From Pseudomonas rhizosphaerae (GTDB lineage: Bacteria; Pseudomonadota; Gammaproteobacteria; Pseudomonadales; Pseudomonadaceae): DNA of 64,000 nucleotides. The translations under genes and the position numbers were made by a program. The notes under the pieces are model-generated. The model saw only the letters and a list, made by a program, of their open reading frames with translations. It had not been told where the DNA came from and did not search any database. The stretch lies in the NCBI RefSeq assembly GCF_000761155.1, contig NZ_CP009533.1, positions 1,364,001 to 1,428,000 on the forward strand. The letters run 5' to 3'. Below, piece after piece: positions 1 to 10,811 of this stretch (the stretch's first letter is position 1; each line of letters begins with the position of its first letter).

Positions 1-563
1 GGGCTGGGCAGAACGATGGAGCCTGCGACCAAGGTCACGCCAAACTGCCTGGCAAGGCCGCCGAACAGCGCTTGGTACTGGTCGGCCATGCGCACGGCCT
101 TCATGCGCAGGTAGGCGTCGGCGAAGCGATCGTCGCCATGGGCGCGGGCCAGTCCGGCGAGCAGATCCACAGGGTTGCTGGCGGCCAGCCATTGTTCGGC
201 ATCGCGCCGCTGCAAGGCCTGGTAAAACTCGTTTTTCTCGCCCACTGCCCACAGCCAGGTGCCGATGTGCTCGGGCAGGACCACGACGGTCTTGCTGCCG
301 ATCAGGCCGGCGTTCTGGGCATGCTGCAGATAACCAGCCAGTTTCAGGCGCAGGCGCTCGACGCTTTGGTAGTCCGCCGGAAACAGTTCGGGCTGGATCC
401 CCAGCAGATTGCCTCGCCCGGCAGAAGCGCCGTCGACCGCATCGAGGTTGATACGCAGGTCCGACAGGTAGTGCCCTACGGGGCGCTGGGTGGTCCATAG
501 CGCATAGGTGGTCAATGCCGCCAGCAAAAGCAGGGCGACGGCGGACATGAGGATTTTGCGCAT
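1..563 (-). CDS. Carbon-nitrogen hydrolase (nitrilase fold), membrane-anchored, 3' end outside window
   Basis: This is the N-terminal 187 residues of a protein running off the left edge. Residues about 5-24 form one hydrophobic segment (LMSAVALLLLAALTTYAL), either a membrane anchor or an uncleaved signal. The segment VVVLPEHIG (residues 93-101) matches the strand carrying the catalytic glutamate of the nitrilase superfamily (Glu98 here), and the final visible stretch FGVTLVAGSIVLPS fits the same fold. The Lys and Cys of the triad lie beyond the window. Members hydrolyse or acylate non-peptide C-N bonds; the substrate cannot be told from sequence. The gene is divergent from fadH across a 188-bp gap. 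The start ATG is the only sensible one ahead of the hydrophobic segment. Confidence 0.75.
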   Translation of the reverse strand, partial: MRKILMSAVALLLLAALTTYALWTTQRPVGHYLSDLRINLDAVDGASAGRGNLLGIQPELFPADYQSVERLRLKLAGYLQHAQNAGLIGSKTVVVLPEHIGTWLWAVGEKNEFYQALQRRDAEQWLAASNPVDLLAGLARAHGDDRFADAYLRMKAVRMADQYQALFGGLARQFGVTLVAGSIVLPS

Positions 564-628
564 GAAGGACAACAACTGGCTCCTGTTGGTGAATCCGCCC
601 TAGGGTAGACGTCGCGTGCAGCATGATC

Positions 629-653
629 AATGACTTGTCATTTCTGGTCATTG
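629..653. promoter_or_regulatory. Palindromic operator candidate between nitrilase-like gene and fadH
   Basis: The 14-bp palindrome AATGACTTGTCATT (629-642) is followed by a third half-site GTCATTG (647-653). It lies in the 188-bp divergent region about 110 bp upstream of fadH. The arms resemble TetR-type fatty-acid regulator operators (TGAATGA/TCATTCA type), which would suit fadH, but the bound protein is unknown. Confidence 0.35.
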
Positions 654-682
654 AGGCGGGCGTCTCGCGTCTCTACTGTTAG

Positions 683-2788
<2,106 letters not shown>

Positions 2789-2791
2789 AAT

Positions 2792-2822
2792 GAGCAGCGC
2801 CGGGTCGGACCCGGCGCCGCTC
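2792..2822 (+). terminator. Hairpin terminator after fadH
   Basis: A 15-bp stem (GAGCAGCGCCGGGTC / GACCCGGCGCCGCTC) with one mismatch and a one-base centre sits just past the fadH stop. It is followed by ATTTCTACCTC, a weak T-rich tail. It separates fadH from the next gene on the same strand. Confidence 0.6.
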
Positions 2823-2850
2823 ATTTCTACCTCCCGCTTGTCAGGCAGCC

Positions 2851-3741
2851 ATGCTTCTCGACCTACCGCGCGCACCGCTGCAACCCTTGCGATTGTCCTG
2901 GCTCACTGCGGCCGGGATCGAAGCCGCCGTGCTGCGGCTGGACCTCATCGATCCGCTGATCAGCGGTAACAAGTCGTTCAAGTTGCAGCATCACCTGCTG
3001 GCTGCTCAGGCCGCTGGCTGCAATGGCCTGATCAGCCTGGGCGGCGCCCATTCCAACCATCTGCATGCCCTGGCGGCCGCCGGCGTGCGCCTGGGGCTGC
3101 GCACGGTCGGCTTGCTACGCGGCCACAGCCAGGTCACGCCGACCGTGACCGACCTGCAGCGCTGGGGAATGGAGCTGCATTGGTTGGGTTACGAGGGGTA
3201 TCGGCAGCGTCACCGGGAAGATTTCTGGGCGCCCTGGCAGGCGCGCTACCCGGATCTGCTACCCGTGCCCGAGGGCGGTGGTGGGTTGCTGGGGGCCAAG
3301 GGCTGCGCTGCCTTGCAGGTTCAGGCGCACGCGCAGCTGGCGGACATCGGTTGGGACGATTTCGACGCGTGGTGGCTGGCCGTGGGTACCGGTACGACGC
3401 TGGCCGGTATGGTCCTCGCCGAAGGCGGGCGCCGTTTGGTGTACGGAGCCATGGCAGTGGGGCCGAGGCATGGTGTGCATGAGCAGGTGAGCGCGCTGTG
3501 TGGCGACCACGGCTATACCTTGCTCGATGCCAGCCGTGGCGGCTTTGCCAGGATGGACAGTACGTTGCTTGCGTTCATGCAGGCCTGCGAGGACGAGGCA
3601 GGAATCCCTCTGGAGCCGGTGTACACGGCCAAGGCGCTGTGGGCGCTGCGCGAGGCGGTTGCAGCCGGTGTGTTGGTGGCAGGCAGGCGAGTGGTGTTCG
3701 TGCACACCGGAGGCCTGCAAGGGTGGCGCGCGGCGCCTTGA
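2851..3741 (+). CDS. PLP-dependent D-cysteine desulfhydrase / ACC deaminase family protein
   Basis: A 296-aa fold-type II PLP enzyme of the 1-aminocyclopropane-1-carboxylate deaminase/D-cysteine desulfhydrase family, cytoplasmic. The motif GNKSFKL (residues 39-45) contains the lysine expected to form the PLP Schiff base. LGGAHSNHLHALA (residues ~63-75) is the substrate-carboxylate loop of the family. A glycine-rich VGTGTTLAGM segment near residue 180 fits the phosphate-binding loop. Motifs alone do not separate ACC deaminase from D-cysteine desulfhydrase; this divergent subgroup with FKL instead of RKLE is common in pseudomonads and its substrate is untested here. The gene stands alone between the fadH terminator and a convergent cytochrome gene. 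Confidence 0.8.
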   Translation: MLLDLPRAPLQPLRLSWLTAAGIEAAVLRLDLIDPLISGNKSFKLQHHLLAAQAAGCNGLISLGGAHSNHLHALAAAGVRLGLRTVGLLRGHSQVTPTVTDLQRWGMELHWLGYEGYRQRHREDFWAPWQARYPDLLPVPEGGGGLLGAKGCAALQVQAHAQLADIGWDDFDAWWLAVGTGTTLAGMVLAEGGRRLVYGAMAVGPRHGVHEQVSALCGDHGYTLLDASRGGFARMDSTLLAFMQACEDEAGIPLEPVYTAKALWALREAVAAGVLVAGRRVVFVHTGGLQGWRAAP

Positions 3742-3745
3742 GGCT

Positions 3746-4294
3746 TCAGTCGCGCTTTGGCAGCATGCGGCGCAGGGTGTTGTCGCCTCGCAGGTAGTGA
3801 TGGGCCAGGCCCAGTCCTGCGTGCAGAGCAATCAACCAGTAGCCCCAGCCAGCGATGCGCATGTGCCACTCCTGCAGGCGTCCTCCCAGGTCGCGGTCCT
3901 CGGCGATCAGGTGCGGCAACTCGATACCCCAGAACACGATGGGCCTGTTCTGCGCGCTGAGAATGAGCCAGCCCAGCAGCGGCAAACCGATCATCAGGGC
4001 ATACAGGGCAGCGTGCATCAGGCTCGCCAGGCGCGTCTGCCAGACCGGCAGAGGCGGCACGATGCATGGCGTGGCACCCAGGCTTCGCGCCAGCAGGCGC
4101 AACCACACCAGCAGGCCCACGCTCAATCCGAGCATGAAGTGAAACTGCACGATCAGCGCACGCCCGCCACTGCCCCGCAGAAACTGCCCCCGCAACTCGA
4201 TGCAGGCATAGGTGGCAGCCAGCAGAACCAGCATCGACCAGTGCAGGGCGATCGACAGGCTGCCGTAACGTTCGTGGGTGTTTCTCCAGGTCAT
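3746..4294 (-). CDS. Cytochrome b561 family membrane protein
   Basis: A 182-aa protein with four hydrophobic helices and histidines placed as in the cytochrome b561/YodB family: ALHWSM in helix 1, FHFMLG in helix 2, MHAALY in helix 3 and LHAGLGLAHHYL in helix 4. These bind two haems b in the inner membrane, and the protein passes electrons between the quinone pool and periplasmic partners or superoxide. The partner is unknown. The start MTWRNTHERYG at 4294 gives the usual family length; a GTG 45 bp upstream would add a charged tail without homology. It is convergent with the desulfhydrase gene, with only 4 bp between stops. Confidence 0.85.
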   Translation of the reverse strand: MTWRNTHERYGSLSIALHWSMLVLLAATYACIELRGQFLRGSGGRALIVQFHFMLGLSVGLLVWLRLLARSLGATPCIVPPLPVWQTRLASLMHAALYALMIGLPLLGWLILSAQNRPIVFWGIELPHLIAEDRDLGGRLQEWHMRIAGWGYWLIALHAGLGLAHHYLRGDNTLRRMLPKRD

Positions 4295-4365
4295 GGGGCG
4301 ACTACTCGAGCGGTCATGCACAGGGTATCGGGCCGGCACTGGACATCTTTAGCCGGCCCGGGGGA

Positions 4366-5313
4366 TCACACGCCTGGTAGCGCTGGCCAGGGGTCGGCGA
4401 CCAGGAAGACCCTCTCGGCTTCCTGCCAGTCACCATGAGCGTCGTGGGTCAGACGCACGAGCATCTGCGCGGCGGCGAGTGGGTCCAGTTGCTGCAGCCA
4501 GGCGTTGAGCTGGTCGGGTGCCCAGGCGTCGGCGGCAGCGAGGCGAGCCGGTGCCAGCCAGGCATCGCGCGGCAGCGGATGCCAGCGCCCGTCTGGGCGT
4601 TGCTCGACGAAGGTCGGCCAGTCGCGCTGATGCACCCAGCGTCCGCGCAAGTGGTCGGGGTGGGCATGTTCGGGCGCACTCGCTGCACCTGGCCAGGGGT
4701 AGAACAGGTAGCCGGCCAGCCACAGGTGGGCGTCGAACCGTTCTATGCCCAGTTCCTGCAATGCCTCGCGGCCTTGGCTGGATGTGGAGATGGGCAACTG
4801 GTGCTCGGTCAGGTGGTTGAGCTTGCGACCCAGACGATCCTGAGTATTGGGGCCCAGCCATTGGAAGGCGTCGTGGCCATCGGCGGCCACCGGCCCCAAA
4901 TATAGCTTGATGGCCAGTTCCAGGTGATGCACGCCGTCGCGGTCGCGGATCACCATGTCGAGTTCGCCCAGGGTGTGCCCGCCACTGCGGATCGGCAGGT
5001 TGGCGGCCAGCAGCTCGATACCGGGCGCCTGGTGCAGGGCGAATTGCCACAGGCGCTCGTAGTACAGGCCCAGGCGCCGGGTGGGGGCTTGGGCCAGCCA
5101 GTCGAGCAGCGGCTGGCTGGCGTCGTCCTGCGCCTGCAGCCAGGCTTGCACCTGCTCGGGCCGTTCGGCCCAGATGCTGCCGGCCAGTGGGTGACGTTGC
5201 GGCCACGGCGCAGTGTGCAGCAGCGGTGGGGCGAGGATGACCCACGCCAGATCGCGTACCTGAGGCTGGCGCAGGTGGCGCGGAAAGTCGGCAAGGGCGG
5301 CGAATGGATTCAT
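4366..5313 (-). CDS. DUF1853 family protein
   Basis: A 315-aa soluble protein of the DUF1853 family, a conserved gammaproteobacterial family without established function. It has no signal peptide or membrane helix. Visible blocks are an acidic strand pattern [25 protein letters not shown] and a Gly/Pro-Trp-rich [13 protein letters not shown] segment. The first block resembles the core of PD-(D/E)xK nucleases (E...D...E-x-K: residues GELD and ELAIK), so a nuclease-like fold is possible; this is inference. The start [15 protein letters not shown] at 5313 fits the family. The gene is divergent from nadK. Confidence 0.7.
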   Translation of the reverse strand: MNPFAALADFPRHLRQPQVRDLAWVILAPPLLHTAPWPQRHPLAGSIWAERPEQVQAWLQAQDDASQPLLDWLAQAPTRRLGLYYERLWQFALHQAPGIELLAANLPIRSGGHTLGELDMVIRDRDGVHHLELAIKLYLGPVAADGHDAFQWLGPNTQDRLGRKLNHLTEHQLPISTSSQGREALQELGIERFDAHLWLAGYLFYPWPGAASAPEHAHPDHLRGRWVHQRDWPTFVEQRPDGRWHPLPRDAWLAPARLAAADAWAPDQLNAWLQQLDPLAAAQMLVRLTHDAHGDWQEAERVFLVADPWPALPGV

Positions 5314-5480
5314 GGAACGATCCCGGTCAATGGCGCGGTGGCTGAAAGGGTTTTGTGCGGCAACGGCTTTACTCCATAATCCAGATCCGTATTTGTGTCC
5401 GCAACCGCTGGTTGCGCGACAGCGTTGTGGAATGTGCCTGGCGCATCCCAATAGCCAGAACAGACCCGAGCAGGAGCCTC

Positions 5481-6374
5481 ATGGAGCAATTTCGCAATAT
5501 CGGTATCATCGGCCGCCTCGGCAGCTCGCAGGTGCTCGATACCATTCGCCGCCTCAAGCGCTTCCTGCTCGACAGGCACATGCACGTCATTCTCGAGGAC
5601 ACCATCGCCGAAGTGCTGCCCGGCCACAACCTGCAGACCTCGTCGCGCAAGATGCTCGGCGAAGTCTGTGACCTGGTGATCGTGGTCGGCGGCGACGGCA
5701 GCCTGCTGGGCGCGGCACGGGCGTTGGCGCGGCACAACACCCCGGTGCTGGGGATCAACCGCGGCAGCCTGGGCTTTCTCACCGACATCCGCCCCGACGA
5801 GCTCGAAGTGAAAGTCGCCGAGGTGCTGGATGGGCACTACCTGGTCGAGAACCGCTTCCTGCTCGAGGCCGAAGTGCGCCGGCATGGCGAGGCCATCGGC
5901 CAGGGCGATGCGCTCAACGATGTGGTGCTGCACCCGGGCAAGTCGACCCGCATGATCGAGTTCGAGATCTACATCGACGGTCAGTTCGTCTGCAGCCAGA
6001 AGGCCGACGGTCTGATCCTGGCCACGCCGACCGGCTCGACCGCCTACGCACTGTCGGCGGGCGGGCCGATCATGCACCCCAAGCTCGATGCGATCGTGAT
6101 CGTGCCCATGTACCCGCACACGCTTTCGGGGCGGCCGATCGTGGTCGATGGCAACAGCGAGATGAAAATCGTTGTCTCAAAGAACATGCAGATCTATCCG
6201 CAAGTCTCATGTGATGGCCAGAACCACTTTACCTGTGCTCCGGGCGATACCCTCACGGTGCGCAAGAAATCGCAGAAACTGCGTTTGATCCACCCGCTGG
6301 ACCACAATTATTACGAAGTGTGCCGGACCAAACTCGGCTGGGGCAGCCGGCTCGGCAACACCGGAGGCGATTGA
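5481..6374 (+). CDS. nadK: NAD kinase
   Basis: The enzyme phosphorylates NAD+ to NADP+ with ATP or polyphosphate in the cytoplasm and is normally essential. The 297-aa product has GGDGS (residues 70-74), the kinase signature whose Asp is catalytic, NRGSLGFL (93-100), and the ATPTGSTAYALSAGGP substrate loop. The start ATG 5481 follows a CAGGAG ribosome site and yields MEQFRNIGIIGR, the usual pseudomonad start; longer in-frame starts have no such site. It is the first gene of a three-gene operon: its TGA overlaps the next ATG by one base. A CATAAT-like -10 sits near 5376. Confidence 0.97.
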   Translation: MEQFRNIGIIGRLGSSQVLDTIRRLKRFLLDRHMHVILEDTIAEVLPGHNLQTSSRKMLGEVCDLVIVVGGDGSLLGAARALARHNTPVLGINRGSLGFLTDIRPDELEVKVAEVLDGHYLVENRFLLEAEVRRHGEAIGQGDALNDVVLHPGKSTRMIEFEIYIDGQFVCSQKADGLILATPTGSTAYALSAGGPIMHPKLDAIVIVPMYPHTLSGRPIVVDGNSEMKIVVSKNMQIYPQVSCDGQNHFTCAPGDTLTVRKKSQKLRLIHPLDHNYYEVCRTKLGWGSRLGNTGGD

Positions 6375-7342
6375 TGCTCGACCCGGCGCGAAGTTATGAC
6401 CTGATCGGCGATGTGCACGGCTGCGCGCACACGCTTGAACATCTGCTCGACAGGCTGGGCTATCACAAGCAGGGCGGCGTCTGGCGCCATACCTCGCGCC
6501 AAGCGTTGTTTCTTGGCGACATCATCGATCGCGGGCCACGGATCCGCGAGTCCCTGCACATCGTCCATGACATGGTCGAGGCCGATCAGGCGCGTTGCAT
6601 CATGGGCAATCATGAGTTCAACGCCTTGGGCTGGAGCACACCGGCCATGCCCGGTAGTGGCAAGCAGTACGTACGCGAGCATGTGCCGCGGCACGAACGC
6701 CTGATCCAGGCCACGCTGGATCAGTTCGCCCAGCATCCCGGCGACTGGCATGATTTTCTTGGCTGGTTCTACGAGTTGCCGTTGTTCCTGGACGCCGGGC
6801 GTTTTCGCCTGGTGCACGCGTGTTGGGACGCCGGCTTGATCGAGCCATTGCGTCGCCAGCACCCAGATGGCTGCATCGACGCCCATTTTCTCCAGGCGTC
6901 GGCGGTCAAGGGCAGCTTCGCCTGCCAGGTGTTCGACCGCCTGCTGCGTGGCACTGACATGCGCCTGCCCGGTGGCCGCACTCTGACCGGCGCGGATGGC
7001 CTGAGCCGCGCATTCTTTCGGACCAAGTTCTGGGAAGACGATCCGCAAACCTACGGTGATGTGGTATTCCAGCCCGACGCGCTGCCGGACGAGGTCGCCT
7101 GCGCGCCGTTGAGCCCCGAGCAGAAGAGCGCCTTGCTGCGCTACGGAGTCGACGAGCCATTGCTGTTCGTCGGCCACTACTGGCGCAGCGGGCGACCGGC
7201 GGCGATACGGCCGAACCTGGCGTGCCTGGACTACAGCGCGGTGCTGTACGGCAAGCTGGTGGCGTACCGTCTGGATCACGAAACCCGAATCGATCCGCGC
7301 AAGTTCGTGTGGGTCGATGTCGAGCGCCCGGAGGCGATCTGA
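6374..7342 (+). CDS. Calcineurin-like metallophosphoesterase
   Basis: A 322-aa cytoplasmic metallophosphoesterase. The dimetal motifs are in order: GDVHG (residues 12-16), GDIIDRG (~49-55), GNHE (~78-81) and the C-terminal VGHYWRSG histidine. The architecture resembles the PrpE/Ser-Thr phosphatase-like group that acts on nucleotides or phosphoproteins. Its substrate is not known. It starts inside the nadK stop codon (TGATG) after a GGAGG site and ends inside the rhomboid start, so all three genes are probably translationally coupled. This order (nadK, phosphoesterase, rhomboid) is conserved in Pseudomonas. Confidence 0.85.
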   Translation: MLDPARSYDLIGDVHGCAHTLEHLLDRLGYHKQGGVWRHTSRQALFLGDIIDRGPRIRESLHIVHDMVEADQARCIMGNHEFNALGWSTPAMPGSGKQYVREHVPRHERLIQATLDQFAQHPGDWHDFLGWFYELPLFLDAGRFRLVHACWDAGLIEPLRRQHPDGCIDAHFLQASAVKGSFACQVFDRLLRGTDMRLPGGRTLTGADGLSRAFFRTKFWEDDPQTYGDVVFQPDALPDEVACAPLSPEQKSALLRYGVDEPLLFVGHYWRSGRPAAIRPNLACLDYSAVLYGKLVAYRLDHETRIDPRKFVWVDVERPEAI

Positions 7343-8214
7343 TGAGTGCTGTCGTTGTATTGCGTCTGCCTTTGAGCACCGACCTGAGTGGCTTTGTGGG
7401 CTTGCTGCGGCGTCTGAAAGTGCCGCATCGGGTCAGTGAAGAGCAGGGCAGCCAGGTTTTGTGGGTGCCCGACGAGCGTCTGGCCCATGATATCCGCGAC
7501 CTGTACCAGCGCTACCCCGAGGGCAACGCGCAAGTCGATCCTGAGCTGATGGCCCGGCATGCGCCGGTGCGCGGGCCGGGTTTCGTCCAGCAGCTCAAGG
7601 CCAGCCCGGCCACGGCAGCGGTGCTCCTGGCGTGCCTGGTGGTGGCGGGGTTGACCTTGCTGGGAGAAAACCTGGGCAATATGCGCTGGTTGACCTTCCT
7701 CGATTTCCAGGTGCAGGGCGAATACCTCTATTTCACGCCTTTGGCCGATACCCTGGCCAGTGGCCAATGGTGGCGCTTGTTCACTCCCATGCTGATCCAT
7801 TTTGGCCTGCTGCACCTGGCGATGAACGCCTTGTGGTACTGGGAGCTGGGGCGGCGTATCGAGGCGTTGCAGGGGCGGATCAACTTGCTGGGCCTGACCC
7901 TGTCGTTCAGCTTGGTGTCCAACGTGGTTCAGTACCTGGTCAGTGGGCCGAGCCTGTTCGGCGGGTTGTCGGGCGTGCTGTATGGCCTGTTGGGGCATTG
8001 CTGGCTGTACCAGTGGCTGGCGCCCAACCCGATCTATCGCCTGCCACGCGGCGTGCTGGTCATGATGCTGGTGTGGCTCGGGCTGTGCCTGAGTGGGCTG
8101 GTGAGCGTGCTGGGCTTTGGTGAGATCGCCAATGGTGCGCATGTCGGCGGCCTGCTGATCGGCTGCGCCACTGGCCTGATCGGCGGCCTGCTGGCCCGGC
8201 GCAAGTCCCGGTAA
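7342..8214 (+). CDS. glpG: Rhomboid family intramembrane serine protease
   Basis: A 290-aa inner-membrane protease of the GlpG type. An N-terminal cytoplasmic domain of ~85 residues precedes six hydrophobic helices from residue ~91. The catalytic dyad is Ser210 in GLSG and His267 in GAHVGG; the supporting HLAMN motif lies at 158-162 and the L1-loop WWRLFTP at 143-149. It cleaves membrane proteins within the bilayer; substrates are unknown. The start ATG 7342 overlaps the upstream stop (TGATG) and is preceded by GGAGG at suitable distance. It is the last gene of the nadK operon and is followed by a REP element. Confidence 0.9.
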   Translation: MSAVVVLRLPLSTDLSGFVGLLRRLKVPHRVSEEQGSQVLWVPDERLAHDIRDLYQRYPEGNAQVDPELMARHAPVRGPGFVQQLKASPATAAVLLACLVVAGLTLLGENLGNMRWLTFLDFQVQGEYLYFTPLADTLASGQWWRLFTPMLIHFGLLHLAMNALWYWELGRRIEALQGRINLLGLTLSFSLVSNVVQYLVSGPSLFGGLSGVLYGLLGHCWLYQWLAPNPIYRLPRGVLVMMLVWLGLCLSGLVSVLGFGEIANGAHVGGLLIGCATGLIGGLLARRKSR

Positions 8215-8228
8215 TCGCGTCACGGCCG

Positions 8229-8271
8229 GACGCGGCTCGCACACCCCTGTAGCAGCGGCGCGAGCCGCGTC
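8229..8271. repeat. REP element with a truncated inverted partner
   Basis: A full REP copy (GTAGCAGCGGCGCGAGCCGCGTC, 8249-8271) is preceded by half of an inverted copy (GACGCGGCTCGC, 8229-8240). It lies directly after the rhomboid stop, in the 196-bp gap before nspC. The copy can fold into a hairpin. Confidence 0.85.
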
Positions 8272-8410
8272 GGCGGTGTATGCGGTGTGTCCGATGTCGC
8301 GGTCGGTGGGGTGGCATCGCGTGGAAATCCGGCGGCTGCTCTTTCGGTCTGGGGTAACTGAAGGCACAATGCGGGTCCTTTTTTTGGCTGGCCATGCCGG
8401 GGGCCTCGAA

Positions 8411-9508
8411 ATGATCAATACGCCGTACTACCTCATCGACAAACAGAAGCTCCTGGGCAACCTGGAAAAGATCGCCTACGTGCGCGAGCAGTCCGGGGCC
8501 AAGGCGTTGCTGGCGCTCAAGTGCTTCGCCACCTGGTCGGTGTTCGACCTGATGGAGCAGTACATGGACGGCACCACATCGTCCTCGCTGTACGAGCTCA
8601 AGCTGGGTCGGCAGAAGTTTGCCGGTGAGACCCACGCCTACAGCGTGGCCTGGGCCGACGACGAGATCGAAGAGATGCTCGCCAACTGCGACAAGATCAT
8701 CTTCAACTCGATCGGCCAGCTGCAGCGTTTTGCCCAGGCTTCCCAAGGCAAGACCCGTGGCTTGCGAGTCAACCCGCAGGTGAGCAGCTCCGACTACCTG
8801 CTGGCCGACCCGGCGCGTCCGTTCAGCCGCCTGGGCGAATGGGACCCGGCCAAGGTCGAGGAAGTGATCGAGCAGATATCCGGCTTCATGTTCCACAACA
8901 ACTGCGAGAACGGCGACTTCGCCCTGTTCGACAAGATGCTGGGGACCATTGAGGAGCGCTTCGGCCACCTGCTGCACAAGGTGCAGTGGGTCAGCCTGGG
9001 CGGCGGGATTCATTTCACCGGCGAAGGTTACGCACTGGACGACTTCTGCGCCCGGCTCAAGGCCTTTTCGCAGAAGTACGGCGTGCAGGTGTACCTGGAG
9101 CCCGGTGAGGCGGCGATCACCAACAGCGCATCGCTGGAAGTCACCGTGCTCGACACCCTCTACAACGGCAAGCACCTGGCTGTTGTGGACAGCTCGATCG
9201 AAGCGCACATGCTCGACCTGCTGATCTACCGGCTCAATGCCAAGCTGGCGCCCAGCAGTGGCGAACATACCTACATGGTGTGCGGGAAATCCTGCCTGGC
9301 CGGCGACATTTTCGGCGAATACCCGTTCGAGCGTCCGTTGGCCATCGGCGATCGCCTGTCGTTCGTCGATGCCGCCGGTTACACCATGGTCAAGAAGAAC
9401 TGGTTCAACGGCTTGAAGATGCCGTCCATCGTAGTGAAACAACTCGACGGTACAGTCGAGGTGGTACGTGAGTTTGGTTTCGAAGACTACCTGTCCAGCC
9501 TTTCGTAA
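8411..9508 (+). CDS. nspC: Carboxynorspermidine/carboxyspermidine decarboxylase
   Basis: A PLP-dependent alanine-racemase-fold decarboxylase that removes CO2 from carboxynorspermidine or carboxyspermidine to give norspermidine or spermidine. The 365-aa length is that of NspC. The PLP lysine is Lys37 in LLALKCFATWSVF. Further family blocks are SLGGGIHF, the EPGEA phosphate loop and the C-terminal CGKSCLAGDIFGEY cysteine/aspartate active-site segment. The start MINTPYYLID at 8411 is preferred over an in-frame ATG 135 bp upstream that would run through the area behind the REP. It is paired with its dehydrogenase partner 18-27 bp downstream. Diaminopropane or putrescine as starting diamine cannot be told apart here. 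Confidence 0.92.
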   Translation: MINTPYYLIDKQKLLGNLEKIAYVREQSGAKALLALKCFATWSVFDLMEQYMDGTTSSSLYELKLGRQKFAGETHAYSVAWADDEIEEMLANCDKIIFNSIGQLQRFAQASQGKTRGLRVNPQVSSSDYLLADPARPFSRLGEWDPAKVEEVIEQISGFMFHNNCENGDFALFDKMLGTIEERFGHLLHKVQWVSLGGGIHFTGEGYALDDFCARLKAFSQKYGVQVYLEPGEAAITNSASLEVTVLDTLYNGKHLAVVDSSIEAHMLDLLIYRLNAKLAPSSGEHTYMVCGKSCLAGDIFGEYPFERPLAIGDRLSFVDAAGYTMVKKNWFNGLKMPSIVVKQLDGTVEVVREFGFEDYLSSLS

Positions 9509-9535
9509 GCGGACAGCCGAGGAGAAGTGAATAAA

Positions 9536-10780
9536 TTGAAGAAGAACGTTCTTATCATTGGTGCAGGAGGTGTCGCCAAGGTGGTGGCCCACAAGTGCGC
9601 GCAGCACAACGATGAACTTGGTCGTATTGCCATCGCGTCGCGCAACATCTCCAAATGCCAGGCCATCATCGACAGCGTCAAGGCCAAGGGCAGCCTCAAG
9701 CAGCCCGCCGACATCAAGGCGTTCGCACTCGATGCGCTGGATGTCGAGGCGACCAAGGCGCTCATTTTGCAGACCGAATCGCAGATCGTCATCAACGTCG
9801 GTTCCGCGTTTCTGAACATGTCGGTGCTGCGCGCCTGCATCGATACCGGCGTGGCCTACCTGGACACCGCCATCCACGAGGAGCCGGGCAAGGTCTGTGA
9901 AACCCCGCCCTGGTACGGCAACTACGAGTGGAAGCACCTGGAAGAGTGCCGGGAGAAGAACATCACCGCCATTCTGGGCGTGGGTTTCGATCCGGGCGTG
10001 GTCAATGCCTATGCCGCACTGGCGCAGCAACAGCATTTCGATCGCATCGATTCGATCGATATCCTCGACGTCAATGCCGGCTCCCACGGCAAGTATTTCG
10101 CCACCAATTTCGATCCGGAAATCAATTTCCGCGAATTTACCGGGCAGGTCTGGAGTTGGCAGAACAGCCAGTGGACCAGCAACACCATGTTCGAAGTCAA
10201 GCGCACAGACGATCTGCCAGTGGTGGGTTCGCAGAACCTGTACCTGACCGGGCATGACGAAGTGCACTCGCTGTCGAAGAATCTCGATGTGCCCAACGTG
10301 CGTTTCTGGATGAGCTTCGGCGAGCACTACATCAATGTGTTCACGGTGCTGAAGAATCTCGGCCTGCTGTCCGAGCAGCCGGTGAAGACCGCCGAAGGGC
10401 TGGAAGTGGTGCCACTCAAGGTGGTCAAGGCGGTACTGCCCGATCCTTCGTCGCTGGCACCGGGGTATACCGGCAAGACCTGCATCGGCGATCTGGTCAA
10501 GGGCAGCCGCAATGGGCAGCCGCACGAGGTGTTCATCTACAACGTCGCGGACCATGAAGAGGCCTACGCCGAGACCGACAGCCAGGGCATTTCCTACACG
10601 GCGGGTGTACCACCCGTGGCTGCAGCCCTGCTGGTTGCCCGCGGCGAGTGGGATGTGCAGCGCATGGCCAACGTCGAAGAGCTGCCAGCCGAGCCGTTCC
10701 TCAAGGCGCTCGACGCCATGGGCCTGCCGACGCGCATCAAGGACGCCTCCGGCGACCGCGCCTGGGACGCCATCGCGTAA
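9536..10780 (+). CDS. Carboxynorspermidine/carboxyspermidine synthase (saccharopine dehydrogenase family)
   Basis: An NADPH-dependent reductase that condenses aspartate semialdehyde with a diamine (diaminopropane or putrescine), making the substrate of NspC. The Rossmann motif GAGGVAKV lies at residues 8-15, followed by IASRN at the nucleotide-ribose position; the C-terminal domain is saccharopine-dehydrogenase-like. The start is ambiguous. GTG 9527 is only 2 bp from the GAGGAG ribosome site, whereas TTG 9536 is 11 bp away and gives MKKNVLIIGAGG, the usual N-terminus, so TTG is chosen (414 aa). It forms a two-gene operon with nspC. Confidence 0.88.
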   Translation: MKKNVLIIGAGGVAKVVAHKCAQHNDELGRIAIASRNISKCQAIIDSVKAKGSLKQPADIKAFALDALDVEATKALILQTESQIVINVGSAFLNMSVLRACIDTGVAYLDTAIHEEPGKVCETPPWYGNYEWKHLEECREKNITAILGVGFDPGVVNAYAALAQQQHFDRIDSIDILDVNAGSHGKYFATNFDPEINFREFTGQVWSWQNSQWTSNTMFEVKRTDDLPVVGSQNLYLTGHDEVHSLSKNLDVPNVRFWMSFGEHYINVFTVLKNLGLLSEQPVKTAEGLEVVPLKVVKAVLPDPSSLAPGYTGKTCIGDLVKGSRNGQPHEVFIYNVADHEEAYAETDSQGISYTAGVPPVAAALLVARGEWDVQRMANVEELPAEPFLKALDAMGLPTRIKDASGDRAWDAIA

Positions 10781-10811
10781 CCCTGCGGGACAGGCCCTTC
10801 TGTAGCTGCGC

